A stretch of DNA of 64,000 nt from CAVPTL01 sp963729195 (GTDB taxonomy: Bacteria; Actinomycetota; Thermoleophilia; Gaiellales; JAICJC01), in the NCBI GenBank assembly GCA_963729195.1, contig CAVSNF010000025.1, forward strand, positions 434,001 to 498,000, written 5' to 3'. Position 1 is the stretch's first letter. Each line of letters opens with the position of its first letter. This document shows positions 35,115 through 45,596 of the stretch, one piece after another. The notes below the pieces were generated by a model that was given only the letters and a program-made list of their open reading frames with translations, was not told the DNA's origin and made no database searches. A program made the position numbers and the translations under genes.

Positions 35115-37271
35115 GTGCAGGCATTTCTCGAAGCTGTTCTCGCGCCCGGCGTCAAACTGGCGGGACGGTTCGCGATGCTGTGGAAGATCGCATTGGTGTG
35201 CATCGTGCTGCTGGTGCCGAGTGTGGTGCTGGGAGTTGGCTACTGGTCGGGAATGACGGCGCAGACGTCGTTCGCGGCGTCCGAGGGCACCGGAGTCGTG
35301 TACGCAACACCGCTGATGAAGCTGATGGCGTCCACGGTCGAGCTGCGCAGTGCCAACGTCCGGCTGGCGCTTGGTGACCGGTCGCAGGCCGGCGCAGCGG
35401 CTTCGGCCCGCGCGGGCATTGCTGCCCAGGTGCGAGCACTCGACTCGGTGGTCGCGCACGACAGCGGCGGGTTCGGGTTGGCGCCGGAATGGCGACGCGC
35501 GCGGGCTGCAGTAACAGCGTTCGCGGCGCGGCCGACCGGCTCCGACCCCACGGCAGAGGTTGGCGCCGCGGATGCCGCGTTGACGCAGGTCAACGCGATG
35601 CTGACCGAGATGCTGAACGACTCGAAGCTGATTCTCGACCCCGATCTCGACTCGTACGCGGCGATGGACGCGTGGCTCTTGCGCGCGCCGGTGATTCTCG
35701 ACGTTGCCACGCGCGCGTCCTCGCAGATCGCGGCTGGACTCCCCCACGGCGGTCGCGCCGGTCTCGACCTGGCCGTCGATCTGTCGTCTGCCCGCACTGA
35801 CCTCAAGGATTCACTGGTGGCGCTCCAAAGCGACGTCGCCTTCGTGCGAAGCTCCACACACGACGTCCACGCCGCGCACGAGCTGGGCGCGCCGGTGGCG
35901 AGGCTCTCGCGGTCACTCGCACTGCTCGACCGCTCGCTCGACGCCGGCACCCGCGGCAAACCGGTGCCGGCCACGAGTGTGGCCGCCGGAGAGGCGGTTG
36001 CGTCCGTGGCGTCGTCATTCACCAACGCCTACCCAGTGGTGCTCGACCGGCTGCTGCACAAACGCGCCGCGGGCATCAACGGACAGCTCGAACGAAGCTT
36101 CTTGATCGCCGCCCTGTGCTTGCTGATCGCGGCCTACCTGATCGCGGCCGTCACCCGGATGATCGTGACCGGCATGAGGCAGATCACGCTTGCCGCCCGG
36201 GCGATCGCACACGGCGACGTCGATCAGACGATCGACATTCGCAGCAATGATGAGATCGGTCAGGTGGCAGCTGCGTTCGAGACGATGGTGGGGTACCTGA
36301 AACGACTGGCCGGCGCCGCCGAGCAGATCGCGCGAGGCGATCTGACCGCGCGGATCGATGCGGCCTCCGACGGAGACCGGCTGGGCAAGGCGTTCACGGT
36401 GATGACAACCAGCTTGACCGGCGTGATCGGCCAGGTGCAAAACGCGTCAACCACGGTCTCGGCGGCGTCCGACCAGATGGCGTCTGCCAGCGAGGAGGCC
36501 GGGAGATCGCTCGGGGGGATCGCCACGTCGATCGGGGACGTCGCCTCCGGAGCCGAACAGCAGGTGCGGATGGTGGACGCCGCTCGCCAATCGGCGCAGG
36601 AGACCGCATCGCAGGTGGGTGAGGCCCGCCGCGTCGCGCTCGAGGGTGTCAACGCTGCCCAGCAGGCCACCGAGGCGATGGACGCGGTGCGTGACTCCAC
36701 CGGCTCGGTCACCGACGCGATCCGTGAGCTGGCCGAGAAGACCGGCCAGATCGGCGGAATTGTCGAGACGATCACCAGCATCGCCTCCCAGACGAATCTG
36801 CTCGCGCTGAATGCCGCGATCGAGGCGGCGCGCGCGGGTGAGCAGGGCCGCGGCTTCGCGGTGGTGGCCGAGGAGGTCAGGAAGCTCGCGGAGGAGTCGC
36901 AGCTCGCGACCACCAAGATCTCCGCGCTGATCGACGACATCCAAGCCGAGACGCAGCGCACGGTCACGGCCGTCGAGAACGGCGCCGCCAAGACCCAGCA
37001 CAGCGTCTCGGTGGTCGACCAGGCACGCGACGCGTTCGAACGGATCGGCTCGCAGGTCGAAGAGGTCACCGAGCGGATCGCCCAGATCGTCAACGCGGTC
37101 GCCGAGATCGCCGCGGTCGGGGAAGAGACCTCCGCCTCGACCGAGCGGGTGGCAGCGTCCGCCCAGGAAACCTCTGCAGCGACCGAGGAGACGTCGGCCT
37201 CGGCCCGCGCCCTGGCCGCGACCGCCCAAGAACTCAAAGGCCTGGTCGCCACCTTCAAGCTCGCGGAATGA
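35115..37271 (+). CDS. Methyl-accepting chemotaxis protein
   Basis: About 718 residues from the GTG at 35115 (other starts possible up to the ATG before LWKIALVC). First membrane helix IALVCIVLLVPSVVLGVGY; a ~290-residue extracytoplasmic helical sensor; second helix LIAALCLLIAAYLIAAVTRM; HAMP domain RQITLAARAIAHGDVDQTID; and a long coiled coil with the kinase-control tip SQTNLLALNAAIEAARAGE and GFAVVAEEVRKLAEES. There are no frame breaks. It is an orphan receptor, with no cheA/cheW in the window. Its stop TGA lies inside the C-type palindrome at 37268. Confidence 0.92.
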   Translation: MQAFLEAVLAPGVKLAGRFAMLWKIALVCIVLLVPSVVLGVGYWSGMTAQTSFAASEGTGVVYATPLMKLMASTVELRSANVRLALGDRSQAGAAASARAGIAAQVRALDSVVAHDSGGFGLAPEWRRARAAVTAFAARPTGSDPTAEVGAADAALTQVNAMLTEMLNDSKLILDPDLDSYAAMDAWLLRAPVILDVATRASSQIAAGLPHGGRAGLDLAVDLSSARTDLKDSLVALQSDVAFVRSSTHDVHAAHELGAPVARLSRSLALLDRSLDAGTRGKPVPATSVAAGEAVASVASSFTNAYPVVLDRLLHKRAAGINGQLERSFLIAALCLLIAAYLIAAVTRMIVTGMRQITLAARAIAHGDVDQTIDIRSNDEIGQVAAAFETMVGYLKRLAGAAEQIARGDLTARIDAASDGDRLGKAFTVMTTSLTGVIGQVQNASTTVSAASDQMASASEEAGRSLGGIATSIGDVASGAEQQVRMVDAARQSAQETASQVGEARRVALEGVNAAQQATEAMDAVRDSTGSVTDAIRELAEKTGQIGGIVETITSIASQTNLLALNAAIEAARAGEQGRGFAVVAEEVRKLAEESQLATTKISALIDDIQAETQRTVTAVENGAAKTQHSVSVVDQARDAFERIGSQVEEVTERIAQIVNAVAEIAAVGEETSASTERVAASAQETSAATEETSASARALAATAQELKGLVATFKLAE

Positions 37272-37300
37272 ATAGTTGGTGCCTGGCACCAATTATTCAT
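37268..37300. repeat. GGTGCC palindrome, C subtype, at the MCP stop
   Basis: 33 bp; left arm ATGAATAGTTGGTGCC, right arm GGCACCAATTATTCAT. The one non-complementary base (G in AATAG) still forms a G-U pair in RNA. The MCP stop TGA is bases 37269-37271. Confidence 0.95.
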
Positions 37301-37303
37301 GGG

Positions 37304-37334
37304 GTGAATAACGGTGCCTGGCACCGTTATTCAC
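37304..37334. repeat. GGTGCC palindrome, B subtype, at the glcF stop
   Basis: 31 bp, perfect; arm GTGAATAACGGTGCC, extended by GGG/CCC to 37301-37337. On the minus strand the glcF TGA is 37333-37331. It abuts the C-type copy, so the two convergent genes each have their own palindrome. Confidence 0.95.
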
Positions 37335-38515
37335 CCCAGCGAGTCTGCGAGGAGCTCGGTTGGGTGGACGATGGGGATGTGGCCGTGGCCGAGCTGTCGC
37401 AGTGAGGCGGCCAGCTGCAGCGCGCAGCCGGGGTTGGCCGTGGCGATCACGTCGGGCTCGGCCGCGATGATCGAGCGGGCCTTGCGCAGGCCAAGCTCCT
37501 TCGCCGCCGCCGGCTGGGTGAGGTTGTACACACCGGCCGAGCCGCAGCACATGCCCGGCCGCTCGATCTCGACCAGCTCCACTCCCGGGATGCCGGCCAG
37601 AAGCGCACGCGGCTCGGCCGCGACGCCCTGCCCGTGGTTGAGGTGACAGGCGTCCTGATACACGACCCGAGTGGCAGGTCGCGGCGCGCGTACGGCCCGG
37701 GGGCCGAGCTCGGCCAGCAGCTCGTTGACGTCGCGCACCGCCTCCGAGAAACGCCGCGCCTCGGGCGTGCCCAGAAGCTCGCCGTAGCCTTTCATCGCCG
37801 AGCCGCAGCCGGCGGCGGTGACCACCACCCGCTCGTGGCCGGCGAACGTCTCGACCATCTCCTCGGCCCGCCGCCGAGCCTCGGCCTCGCGACCGGAGTG
37901 CAGCGCCAGCGCGCCGCAGCAGCCCTGGCCTTGGGGCACCACGCATTCGCACCCGTCCGCCGCAAGCGCCGTCACCGCGGCAGCGTTGACGCGGCCGAAG
38001 TAGACGCTCTGCACGCAGCCCTCCAGGAGCGCGGCCGACTGCTTGCGCTCCCCGCGGGCGGGGGTGTAGCGCGGCGGGCGGGCGCGCAGATCGGCGAGCG
38101 ACACGCGCGGCGCGAGTGCCATCGGCCGGATCCCCGCCGCCAGCGGCAGCGACATCGCCCGCAACAGTCGCGGCCGTGTGAACACCGCCGAGACCAGCGC
38201 GTCGATCACCCGGTTTCGCGGGGTCACCGGTGCCTCCACCCTGCGCCGGGCACGCGTGCGCTCGATCAGCAGGTCGTAGCGCACACCGCTGGGGCAGGCG
38301 GGAACGCAGGCCAGACACCCCAGGCAGCGGTCGATGTGCACCGCCACCGACTCGTCCATCGCCAACTCGCCCCGCTCGACCATGTCCATCAAGAGGATCC
38401 GCCCGCGTGGCGAATCCTGTTCCTGTCCCCACAGGTCGTAGGTGGGGCAGGCCGGCAGGCAGAAGCCGCAATGGACACAGGCGTCGAGCAGCTCGCGGGT
38501 GCTGGTCTCAGCCAC
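37331..38515 (-). CDS. glcF: Glycolate oxidase iron-sulfur subunit
   Basis: 394 residues, intact. Two ferredoxin-type 4Fe-4S motifs: CVHCGFCLPACPTY and CLGCLACVPACPSGV. Two CCG domains follow: GCCGALALHSGREAEARRRA and GMCCGSAGVYNLTQPAAA. It passes electrons from the FAD subunits GlcD/GlcE to the quinone pool during glycolate or lactate oxidation. It starts 8 bp inside the glcE end. Its stop lies in the B-type palindrome. Confidence 0.93.
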   Translation of the reverse strand: MAETSTRELLDACVHCGFCLPACPTYDLWGQEQDSPRGRILLMDMVERGELAMDESVAVHIDRCLGCLACVPACPSGVRYDLLIERTRARRRVEAPVTPRNRVIDALVSAVFTRPRLLRAMSLPLAAGIRPMALAPRVSLADLRARPPRYTPARGERKQSAALLEGCVQSVYFGRVNAAAVTALAADGCECVVPQGQGCCGALALHSGREAEARRRAEEMVETFAGHERVVVTAAGCGSAMKGYGELLGTPEARRFSEAVRDVNELLAELGPRAVRAPRPATRVVYQDACHLNHGQGVAAEPRALLAGIPGVELVEIERPGMCCGSAGVYNLTQPAAAKELGLRKARSIIAAEPDVIATANPGCALQLAASLRQLGHGHIPIVHPTELLADSLG

Positions 38516-39276
38516 CGTAGGCCGCCATCACGCGTTGCTCGAGCGGGGTCAGCTCGACATCGGCGGGAACCGCCGCATCGCTCAGCAGGTGTCCGCGGGC
38601 GATCCGGCCGAGCACGCGGGTGGCACCGGCGCGCTGCAACCGCTCGATCTCAGCGTACGCATCGGCCGGCAGCACCCGCCGGGAGGTGAGGCCGTCGGCC
38701 GCCTCGCGATGGTCGGCCCAAAGCTGCTCGTCGTCGATCACCAGCTCGCCCCCGGTGTCCGCCTGCATGCGCTCAGCCAGCGCGGCGGCAACCGGGCTCT
38801 CGAAGCGCACCATGATCGCCTCCGGTGGCCAGGAGTACTCCACACATGCCGGCGCCAGCGGCTCCAGCGAGAGTCGGATCGACCTCGTCGCACACCACCG
38901 TGGCCGTGGCCTGAGGGACCGGATGCAGGCGCACCGTCAGCTCGCGGATGCGTCCCAGCCGCCCATGCGCGCCGGTGAACAGCTTGGGCAGGTCATATCC
39001 GGCGACGCTCTTGACCACCCGGCCGCCCGAGCGGGCCACGGTGCCGTCTGCGAGCTCGACCTCCATGCCCAGCACGAGGTCGCGCGGCTCGCCGTAGCGG
39101 TGGCTGCGCGGGCCGCTGAGCGCCTGATCGAACACCTCGGCGACCGTCAGCCGATCGGCGCCGGGCGGGTCGAGCGCGAGCATCTGGCCGGCCTTGGCCA
39201 GCTCGGCGTTCAGCTCGGCCAGCCCCACGTCGGCCGACACGGTCGCGATCAGATCGCCGGGGCTGTGGTTGATCAC
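38508..39276 (-). CDS. glcE: Glycolate oxidase FAD-binding subunit GlcE (frame break)
   Basis: A short FAD_binding_4 protein of about 255 residues: GDLIATVSADVGLAELNAEL, LALDPPGADRLTVAEVFDQA, GRVVKSVAGYDLPKLFTGAH and GRLGRIRELTVRLHPVP. After breaks near 38885 it continues YSWPPEAIMVRFESPVAAAL to the C-terminus VMAAYGG. The GTG start overlaps the glcD stop (GTGA). Confidence 0.88.
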
Positions 39277-40707
39277 AGCCGCTCCACCCCGTCGCGCTCG
39301 GCGGGATGCTGCCGGTAGGGGCCGGGCACCTCGCCGCACAGCCGCGGCGTCGGGAAGGCCTTGCCGGGGTTGCACAGCTCGGACGGATCGAAGGCTGATC
39401 GCAGCCGCAGCATCACCGCCATATCGGTGTCGGAGTACATCCGCGGCATGCTGCAGGCCTTGTCCACTCCCACCCCATGCTCGCCGGTGAGCGACCCGCC
39501 GGCGTCGATGCAGATCTCCAGGATCGAGGTGGCCAACTGCTCGGCCCGCTCGGCCTGCCCCTCGATGGCCGCGTCGTACAGCACCAGCGGATGCAGGTTG
39601 CCGTCGCCGGCATGGAACACGTTGGCCACCCGCAGGCCGTGGGTCTGGGAGAGCTCGCCGATGCGATGCAGGGCCGCGGGCAGCGCCGTTCGCGGCACCA
39701 CGCCGTCCTGCACGTAGTAGTCGGGGCTGACCCGGCCCATGGCGGCGAAGGCAGCCTTGCGGCCGTACCAGAGCGCCGCCCGCTCGGCCTGGTCGGCGGC
39801 GATCCTGATCTCGCCTGCGCCGTGCTCGCTGCAGATCGTCTGCACCTGCTCCGAGACGCAGCTCGACCTCGACCTCAGGACCGTCCAGCTCGACCAGGAG
39901 CACCGCCCCCGCGCCCACCGGCAGCCCCGCGTGCACGGCCTCCTCGATCGCCTCGATCGCGACCGTGTCCATCATCTCGATCGCGGCCGGCACGATCCCC
40001 GAGGCGATGATCTGAGACACCACCTCGCCGGCGTCGTCGGTGGACGGGAACCCGGCCAGCATCGTCACCACCCGCTCGGGCAGCGGCAAGCAGCCGGATC
40101 ACAGCGCCGCGGTGACGATCCCGAGGGTGCCCTCGGAGCCCACAAACCCCGCCACCAGGTCGAGCGGCCGGTTTCGCTCCAGCGTGACCACGCTGCCGTC
40201 GGCCAGCACCACCTCCAGCTCGATCACATGGTTGGTGGTGAAGCCGTACTTGAGGCAGTGCGCGCCGCCCGAGTTCTCGGCGATGTTGCCGCCGATCGTG
40301 CACACCTGCTGGCTGGAAGGGTCGGGCGCGTAGTAGAGACCGTGCCGGGCGACCGCGCGGCTGACCTCGAGGTTGGGGACGCCGGGCTGCACCCGCGCCC
40401 GCCGGTTGGGCACATCCACATCCAAAATCCGGTTCATCCGAGCCAGGCCGATGACGATGCCCTCGGCGATCGGCATGGCACCGCCGGAGAGGCCGGTGCC
40501 GGCGCCGCGGGCAACGAACGGGACGGCGTGGGCGGCGCACACCCGCACAGCCGCGGCCACCTCCTGGGTGGAGCGGGGCAGCACCACCGCCTGGGGGATC
40601 GCCCGCCAGCCGGTCAGGCCGTCGCACTCGTACGTCCGCAGCTCCGCCGGCTCGGTCAGCACAGCATCCTCGGGAAGCGCCGCCCGCAGCTCGGAGATCA
40701 GCGTCAT
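39273..40707 (-). CDS. glcD: Glycolate oxidase FAD subunit GlcD (two frame breaks)
   Basis: Oxidises glycolate to glyoxylate, or D-lactate to pyruvate. The FAD_binding_4 domain shows PFVARGAGTGLSGGAMPIAE, DPSSQQVCTIGGNIAENSGG and DLVAGFVGSEGTLGIVT. The C-terminal oxidase domain has VANVFHAGDGNLHPLVLYD and GGSLTGEHGVGVDK. Breaks near 40095 and 39860 split it; the length of about 475 residues is normal. The ATG overlaps the acnA stop (ATGA), so glycolate oxidation is translationally coupled to aconitase. Confidence 0.92.
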
Positions 40708-43280
40708 GCCAAAAGCTGCGTCATCACCATCTGCAACAGGCCGCCGTCGCGATAGACCTTGACGTCGGCGGGCGAGTCGAGCCGCGCGAGCGCCTCGAAC
40801 GAGCGCTCGCCGCCGTTCACGTCGACTCTCACGTGCGACCCCGTCTGCAGGTGCTTGAGCCCGCCGATGGTGAAGGTCTCGCGGCCGGTCAGCCCGAGGC
40901 TCTCGTTGGTATCGCCCGGCAGCAGCTGCACCGGCAAGACGCCCAGCGCGACCAGGTTCGAGCGGTGAATCCGCTCAAAGCTCTCGGCGATCACGGCCCG
41001 CACGCCCAGCAGGAAGCTGCCCTTGGCGGCCCAGTCGCGCGAGCTGCCCGAGCCGTACTCGCGTCCGGCGATCACGATCAGCGGCACGCCCTGCTCGCGA
41101 TAGCGATTGGCGGCGTCGAAGATCGTCATCTGCTCGCCGTCTGGGAGATACGCGGTGTAGCCGCCCTCGACCCCGTCCAGCAGCTTGTTTCGGAGGCGGA
41201 TGTTGGCGAAGGTGCCGCGCACCATCACCTCGTGATTGCCGCGGCGGGCGCCGTAGCTATTGAACTCGCGCGGCTCCACGCCGTGCTCGATCAGGTACTT
41301 GCCGGCCGGCGTGCCCGACGCGAACGCGCCGGCGGGGGAGATGTGGTCGGTGGTGACCGAGTCACCCAGGTAGGCGAGCACCCTGGCATCGACGATGTCC
41401 GACAGGTCGGCGTCGTGCTCGAAGAAGGTGGCCTCGCGCACGTAGGTGGAGTTGGGGTCCCAGGCGAACAGCTCACCCTCGGGCACCGGCAGGCCGCGCC
41501 AGCGCTCGTCGCCCTCGAAGATCCTGCCGTACTCGCTGTTGTACATGCCGGCGTCGATCGACTCCAAGCAGCACCCGCTCGACCTCGTCGGAGCTGGGCC
41601 AGATGTCGCTCAGATAGACGGGACCGTCAGTGCCCTCACCCAGCGCCTCGGTGTCGAGATCCTTGCCCACCGTGCCGGCCAGCGCGTAGGCCACCACCAG
41701 CGGCGGAGAGGCCAGGTAGTTGGCCTTCACCTGAGGATGGATGCGGGCCTCGAAGTTGCGGTTGCCCGAGAGCACCGCGGCCACCGCCAGCCCGTCGCGG
41801 TCGATCTCGGCCGACGACCTCGTCGGGCAGCGGCCCCGAGTTGCCGATGCAGGTGGTGCAGCCAAAGCCGACCAGGCTGAAGCCGACCTGTTCCAGCGGC
41901 TCCACCAGGTTTGCGCGCTCGAGGTAGTCCATCACCACCCGCGATCCGGGAGCGAGGCTGGTCTTGACCCACGGCCGCCGCCCCAGACCGCGGGCGACGG
42001 CGTTTCGGGCGAGCAGTCCGGCGGCCACCATCAGCGCCGGGTTGGAGGTGTTGGTGCACGAGGTGATGGCCGCGATCGCGACCGAGCCGTTGCCCAGCTT
42101 GGCCCCGTTTTGGGCCTCGCCGAAGGCGTCCTCGAAGCTCCCGCGGACGTTCGCCAGCGAGACCCGATCCTGCGGCCGGCGAGGGCCGGCGAGGCTGGGC
42201 TCGACCGATCCCAGATCGAACGTGAGCGTGTCCGAGTAGGCCGGCTCCGGCTCGCTGCCGGTGCGAAAGAGGCCCTGCTCCTTGGTGTAGCGCTCGACCA
42301 GCTCGAGCTGCTCGGCCGGCCGACCGGTGTCGCGCAGGTAGCGCAGCGTCTCGTCGTCGACCGGGAAGATCGCCGAGGTCGCCCCGAACTCGGGAGACAT
42401 GTTGGAGATGGTGGCGCGGTCGGCCAGCGTCAGACCGCCGACGCCGGTGCCGTAGAACTCGACGAACGATCCCACCACCCCGCGGGCGCGCAGCAGCTCG
42501 GTCAGGGTCAGCACCAGGTCGGTGGCGGTCACCCCGGGCCGAAGCGCACCTTCCAGCTTGATGCCGAGCAGCACCGGTGCGGTCATGTCCAGCGGCTGTC
42601 CCAGCATCACGGCCTCGGCCTCGATCCCGCCGACGCCCCAGCCGAGCACGCCCAGCGCGTTCACCATGGTGGTGTGCGAGTCGGTGCCGACCAGCGTGTC
42701 GGGAAGCGCGACGCCGTCGCGCACCTGCACCACCGCCGCCAGGTACTCGAGGTTGACCTGGTGCACGATGCCCATGCCGGGCGGCACCACCTGAAAGTTG
42801 CCGAACGCTCCCTGGGCCCAGCGCAGCAGCGCGTAGCGCTCGCCGTTTCGCTCGTACTCACGCTCGATGTTGCGCTCATACGCCATCCCCGAGCCGAAGG
42901 CGTCGACCTGCACCGAGTGGTCGATCACGAGGTCGACCGGCACCAGCGGATCGACGCGGCTGGGATCGCCTCCCCGCCGGGCGACCGCCGCCCGCAGCGC
43001 GGCCAGATCGACCACTGCGGGCACGCCGGTGAGGTCTTGCATGATCACGCGGGAGGGCATGAACGCCAGCCGCGCATCCGGGCGACCGCTCAGGCCAGGC
43101 CGCCAGCGCGCGCACGTCCTGCTCGGACACGTGCTCGCTGCCGGCCCGCCGCAGCAGGTTCTCGAGCAGCACGCACACCGTGTAGGGCAACTTCAGCGGA
43201 TCGACGATTCGGTCGAGCCGATACAGCGCCTGCCCGGAGCTGAGCGAGTCTCGAGCGGCGAACGGGTCGGGTTCGGTCAT
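40704..43280 (-). CDS. acnA: Aconitate hydratase A (several frame breaks)
   Basis: Interconverts citrate and isocitrate in the TCA and glyoxylate cycles. Length about 858 residues. SGQALYRLDRIVDPLKLPYT; MPSRVIMQDLTGVPAVVDLA; LPDTLVGTDSHTTMVNALGV; AAITSCTNTSNPALMVAAGL and GFGCTTCIGNSGPLPDEV supply the three 4Fe-4S cysteines; then GDSVTTDHISPAGAF and GREYGSGSSRDWAAKG. Breaks lie near 43085, 41815 and 41570. It is the first gene of an acnA-glcD-glcE-glcF operon with overlaps at every junction. Confidence 0.95.
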
Positions 43281-43318
43281 GCTCCTAAACCTACCAGTGA
43301 TCCCGATACGCTAGGGGT

Positions 43319-43604
43319 ATGGCACCATCGGGATCCCGCGTGCATCTGCCCCTTGACGTCACCCCGCCGTTCGAGGTGTTCATCAACGGCGTGGAGCAGC
43401 AGGCTGGGCGCGACTACGTGCTGGAGGGTCGCACGCTGGTGTTCGAGCCAGACGCTGATCCCGCCGCGCAAGGACAACGCCCGCAGCCTCTTTCGCACGC
43501 TCTTCTACGGCCGCTACGCACCCGAGCACGTGGTCGACGTGGCCTACCAGGTCAACGGCCGGCGGCAGGTCGAAAGCGGCCTGGAGATCATCCCCACCGA
43601 CTGA
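43319..43604 (+). CDS. Hypothetical 95-residue protein (one frame break)
   Basis: The rebuilt product is SGSRVHLPLDVTPPFEVFIN, GVEQQAGRDYVLEGRTLVFE, then KDNARSLFRTLFYGRYAPEH and VVDVAYQVNGRRQVESGLEI. The break is near 43455. Strand-rich first half, amphipathic second half. A TACGCT -10 lies six bases before the ATG, consistent with a leaderless message. Divergent from acnA (38 bp between starts). Not assigned to a family. Confidence 0.6.
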
Positions 43605-43607
43605 GCA

Positions 43608-45258
43608 TTAGGCGGCGTCGCTCATGCGGCAGTAGCAGGAGGCCTTGATGGTGACGCTGGCGCGGGCCAGCGCGAGGTCGAGGCGGGGCTTGATGATGCC
43701 CGCCTCGGTGGTCTTGCCCAGCCGCTGCAGGCACTCGTGGAAGCCGTGCAGGCTCCAGACGTTGTCGGGGTGCTGGCACGGCCGGGGGAGCGTGCCGTCC
43801 AGCCCCAGGTCGGCGCGGTAGACGGCCTCGGCCTCCTCCACCCGGCCCTGCTCCAAAAGCAGCGCTCCCAGCGCGTGGCGGGTCGGCTGCATCCAGCCCC
43901 ACGGCTCGTCGTAGGGCAGGTTGTCGTCGAGCTCCACCGAGCGGCGCAGGTGGGCGAAGGCCGCCTCGATGTAGCCCTTGCGGTACTCGACCTCGCCGTT
44001 CAGCATCTCGGCCGCCACCGCGAGGATGTCAAGGCCGGTGTTGTTGAACAGGTAGCGGCTCTCGGGCACCCTGGTGACGGCCTCGGTGAACAGGCGCCGC
44101 TGCTCCTCGGCCGCGGCCACGTCGCCCAGCGCGCCGAAGGCGACACCCTTGGCGTAGTGCAGCATCGCCGTGGTCATGCAGTACAGGTCGCGATCAGCCG
44201 GAAACGGCTCGTCCACGATTTGCTGCCACAGGCCAAACCGCACCAGCACGTGCAGCCGCATCGGCACGAACCCCTCGGCCCAATCGGCCATCGGCGGCAC
44301 CTCGATCCGCAGCGTCTCCTCGGGGAGCGTCGCGATCAGCGCGTCGGCGGCCTCCAGCGCGGGCTCGAGCTGTCCCAGAAACATCGCTCCGTAGATCTTG
44401 AAGTGGTAGTCGTGACAGCGATAGAGCGAGTAGAAGTTGAGCGCGCCCTCCCGTTCCAGATACTTGAGGTCGGCGGCGATCGCCCGGTCGTTCCAGCTGA
44501 CCACGTCGCGATACTGCCCGCACAACACGTCGATGTGGGTCGGCATGTGCTCGAGGTGGCCGGCGTCGGGCACCAGCCCTCGCAGCTGATCGGCCGCCGC
44601 CATCGCCCGCTCCGGGTGGGGCGACATCTCCATCGTGTGGATGTAGATGTGCAGCAGACCCGGGTGGGGCGTTGCGGTGGCGGCCATCGCCCGCTCGAGT
44701 ACGTCCAGCGCCTCCTGCGTGTCGGCGCCCTCGGCCGGCGCGCCGGTGCGAAGGTCCCAAAGCTGCCACGGCGTGCGTCCCACCAGCGCCTCGGCGACCA
44801 GGGTGGCGACGTCGGGATCTTCCCCGAACCGGGGGTAGACGTCACGCATCGCCGCGGCATAGGCGTCGTTCCACGGAGCGCAGTCCTCGGCCGGCGTGTC
44901 TTCGGGGAACCGGTGCTGCAGCGCCTCGATCAGCGCCTGCTCGAGCGGCGTCGCCCGGTCGCTCAGCGACAGCGCGGTGGCGACGGCGGCGTGCGCCATG
45001 GCCACGGCGTCGACCAGCTCGGCGGCGTCAAAGGCGACCCAATCCTTGTTGTAGTTGGGACCGATCGCATAGGCGATGCCCCAATGGGCCATGGCGCAGT
45101 CAGGGTCGAGTTCGACCGCGTCGCTGGAAGCAGCGCACCGCCTCCTCGTGGTTGAACCCGTAGCACCACACCAGGCCGCGATCGAACCACATCTGGGCCT
45201 CGGCCGATGTGGTCGAGACGGGGTGGCCGAAGCCGCCGAGATCGTAGTAGTCAGACAC
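43608..45258 (-). CDS. Tetratricopeptide-repeat protein (one frame break)
   Basis: About 550 residues. The N-terminus, SDYYDLGGFGHPVSTTSAEA and WFDRGLVWCYGFNHEEAVRC, reads in one frame and joins DPDCAMAHWGIAYAIGPNYN after a break near 45130. The rest is a superhelix of TPR pairs: NGEVEYRKGYIEAAFAHLRR, LGALLLEQGRVEEAEAVYRA. Conserved His-containing stretches (HPGLLHIYIHTMEMSP, GHLEHMPTHIDVLCGQY) occur in this family. GTG start with AGGAG upstream. Probably a scaffold or binding protein. Confidence 0.75.
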
Positions 45259-45296
45259 CACGACTCCTCTCCCTCACACCCTCCAGCGAAGCGCTG

Positions 45297-45551
45297 CTAG
45301 ACGAGCGAGTAGCCCTGCTGGGCCGTGAACAGAATCGCGATCATGCTGATGATGAAGACGGCCAGAATGGTGCCGCCGCGGCTGCGAGGCGTGAGGAAGT
45401 ATCCGATCACCGCGATCACCAGCGCGAGAATCGCCATGTAGGCCGGACGCGTCCAGAATGCCATCACCGAGACGGTGACCGCCGCGCCGTTGATGATCGC
45501 GACCGCGTCGTCGCGAAAAGACTCATATTCCTGGGTGGACTGCTGCTGCAA
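45297..45551 (-). CDS. Small membrane protein, 84 residues
   Basis: Intact. A short cytoplasmic N-terminus (QQQSTQEYESFRDDAVAIIN) precedes three helices: GAAVTVSVMAFW, AYMAILALVIAVIGYFL and TILAVFIISMIAILFTAQQG. No family recognised. Located between the TPR gene and glpX on the same strand. Confidence 0.65.
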   Translation of the reverse strand: MQQQSTQEYESFRDDAVAIINGAAVTVSVMAFWTRPAYMAILALVIAVIGYFLTPRSRGGTILAVFIISMIAILFTAQQGYSLV

Positions 45552-45596
45552 GCGTGTGCTCCTGGGAGATCGTCGAGCAGATACTACCGCGTCGGC

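Noticed and set aside
37268..37337. Adjacent palindromes as a CRISPR array
   Set aside because: Only two units, different in sequence, with no regular spacers and no cas genes. Their position at stop codons fits a different explanation.
37300..37340. Short open frames starting MPGTVIHP or MNNWCQAPIIH at several places
   Set aside because: These peptides are translations of the GGTGCC palindromes themselves (37.3, 49.7 and 55.5 kb). They recur because the DNA repeats, not because a protein is conserved.
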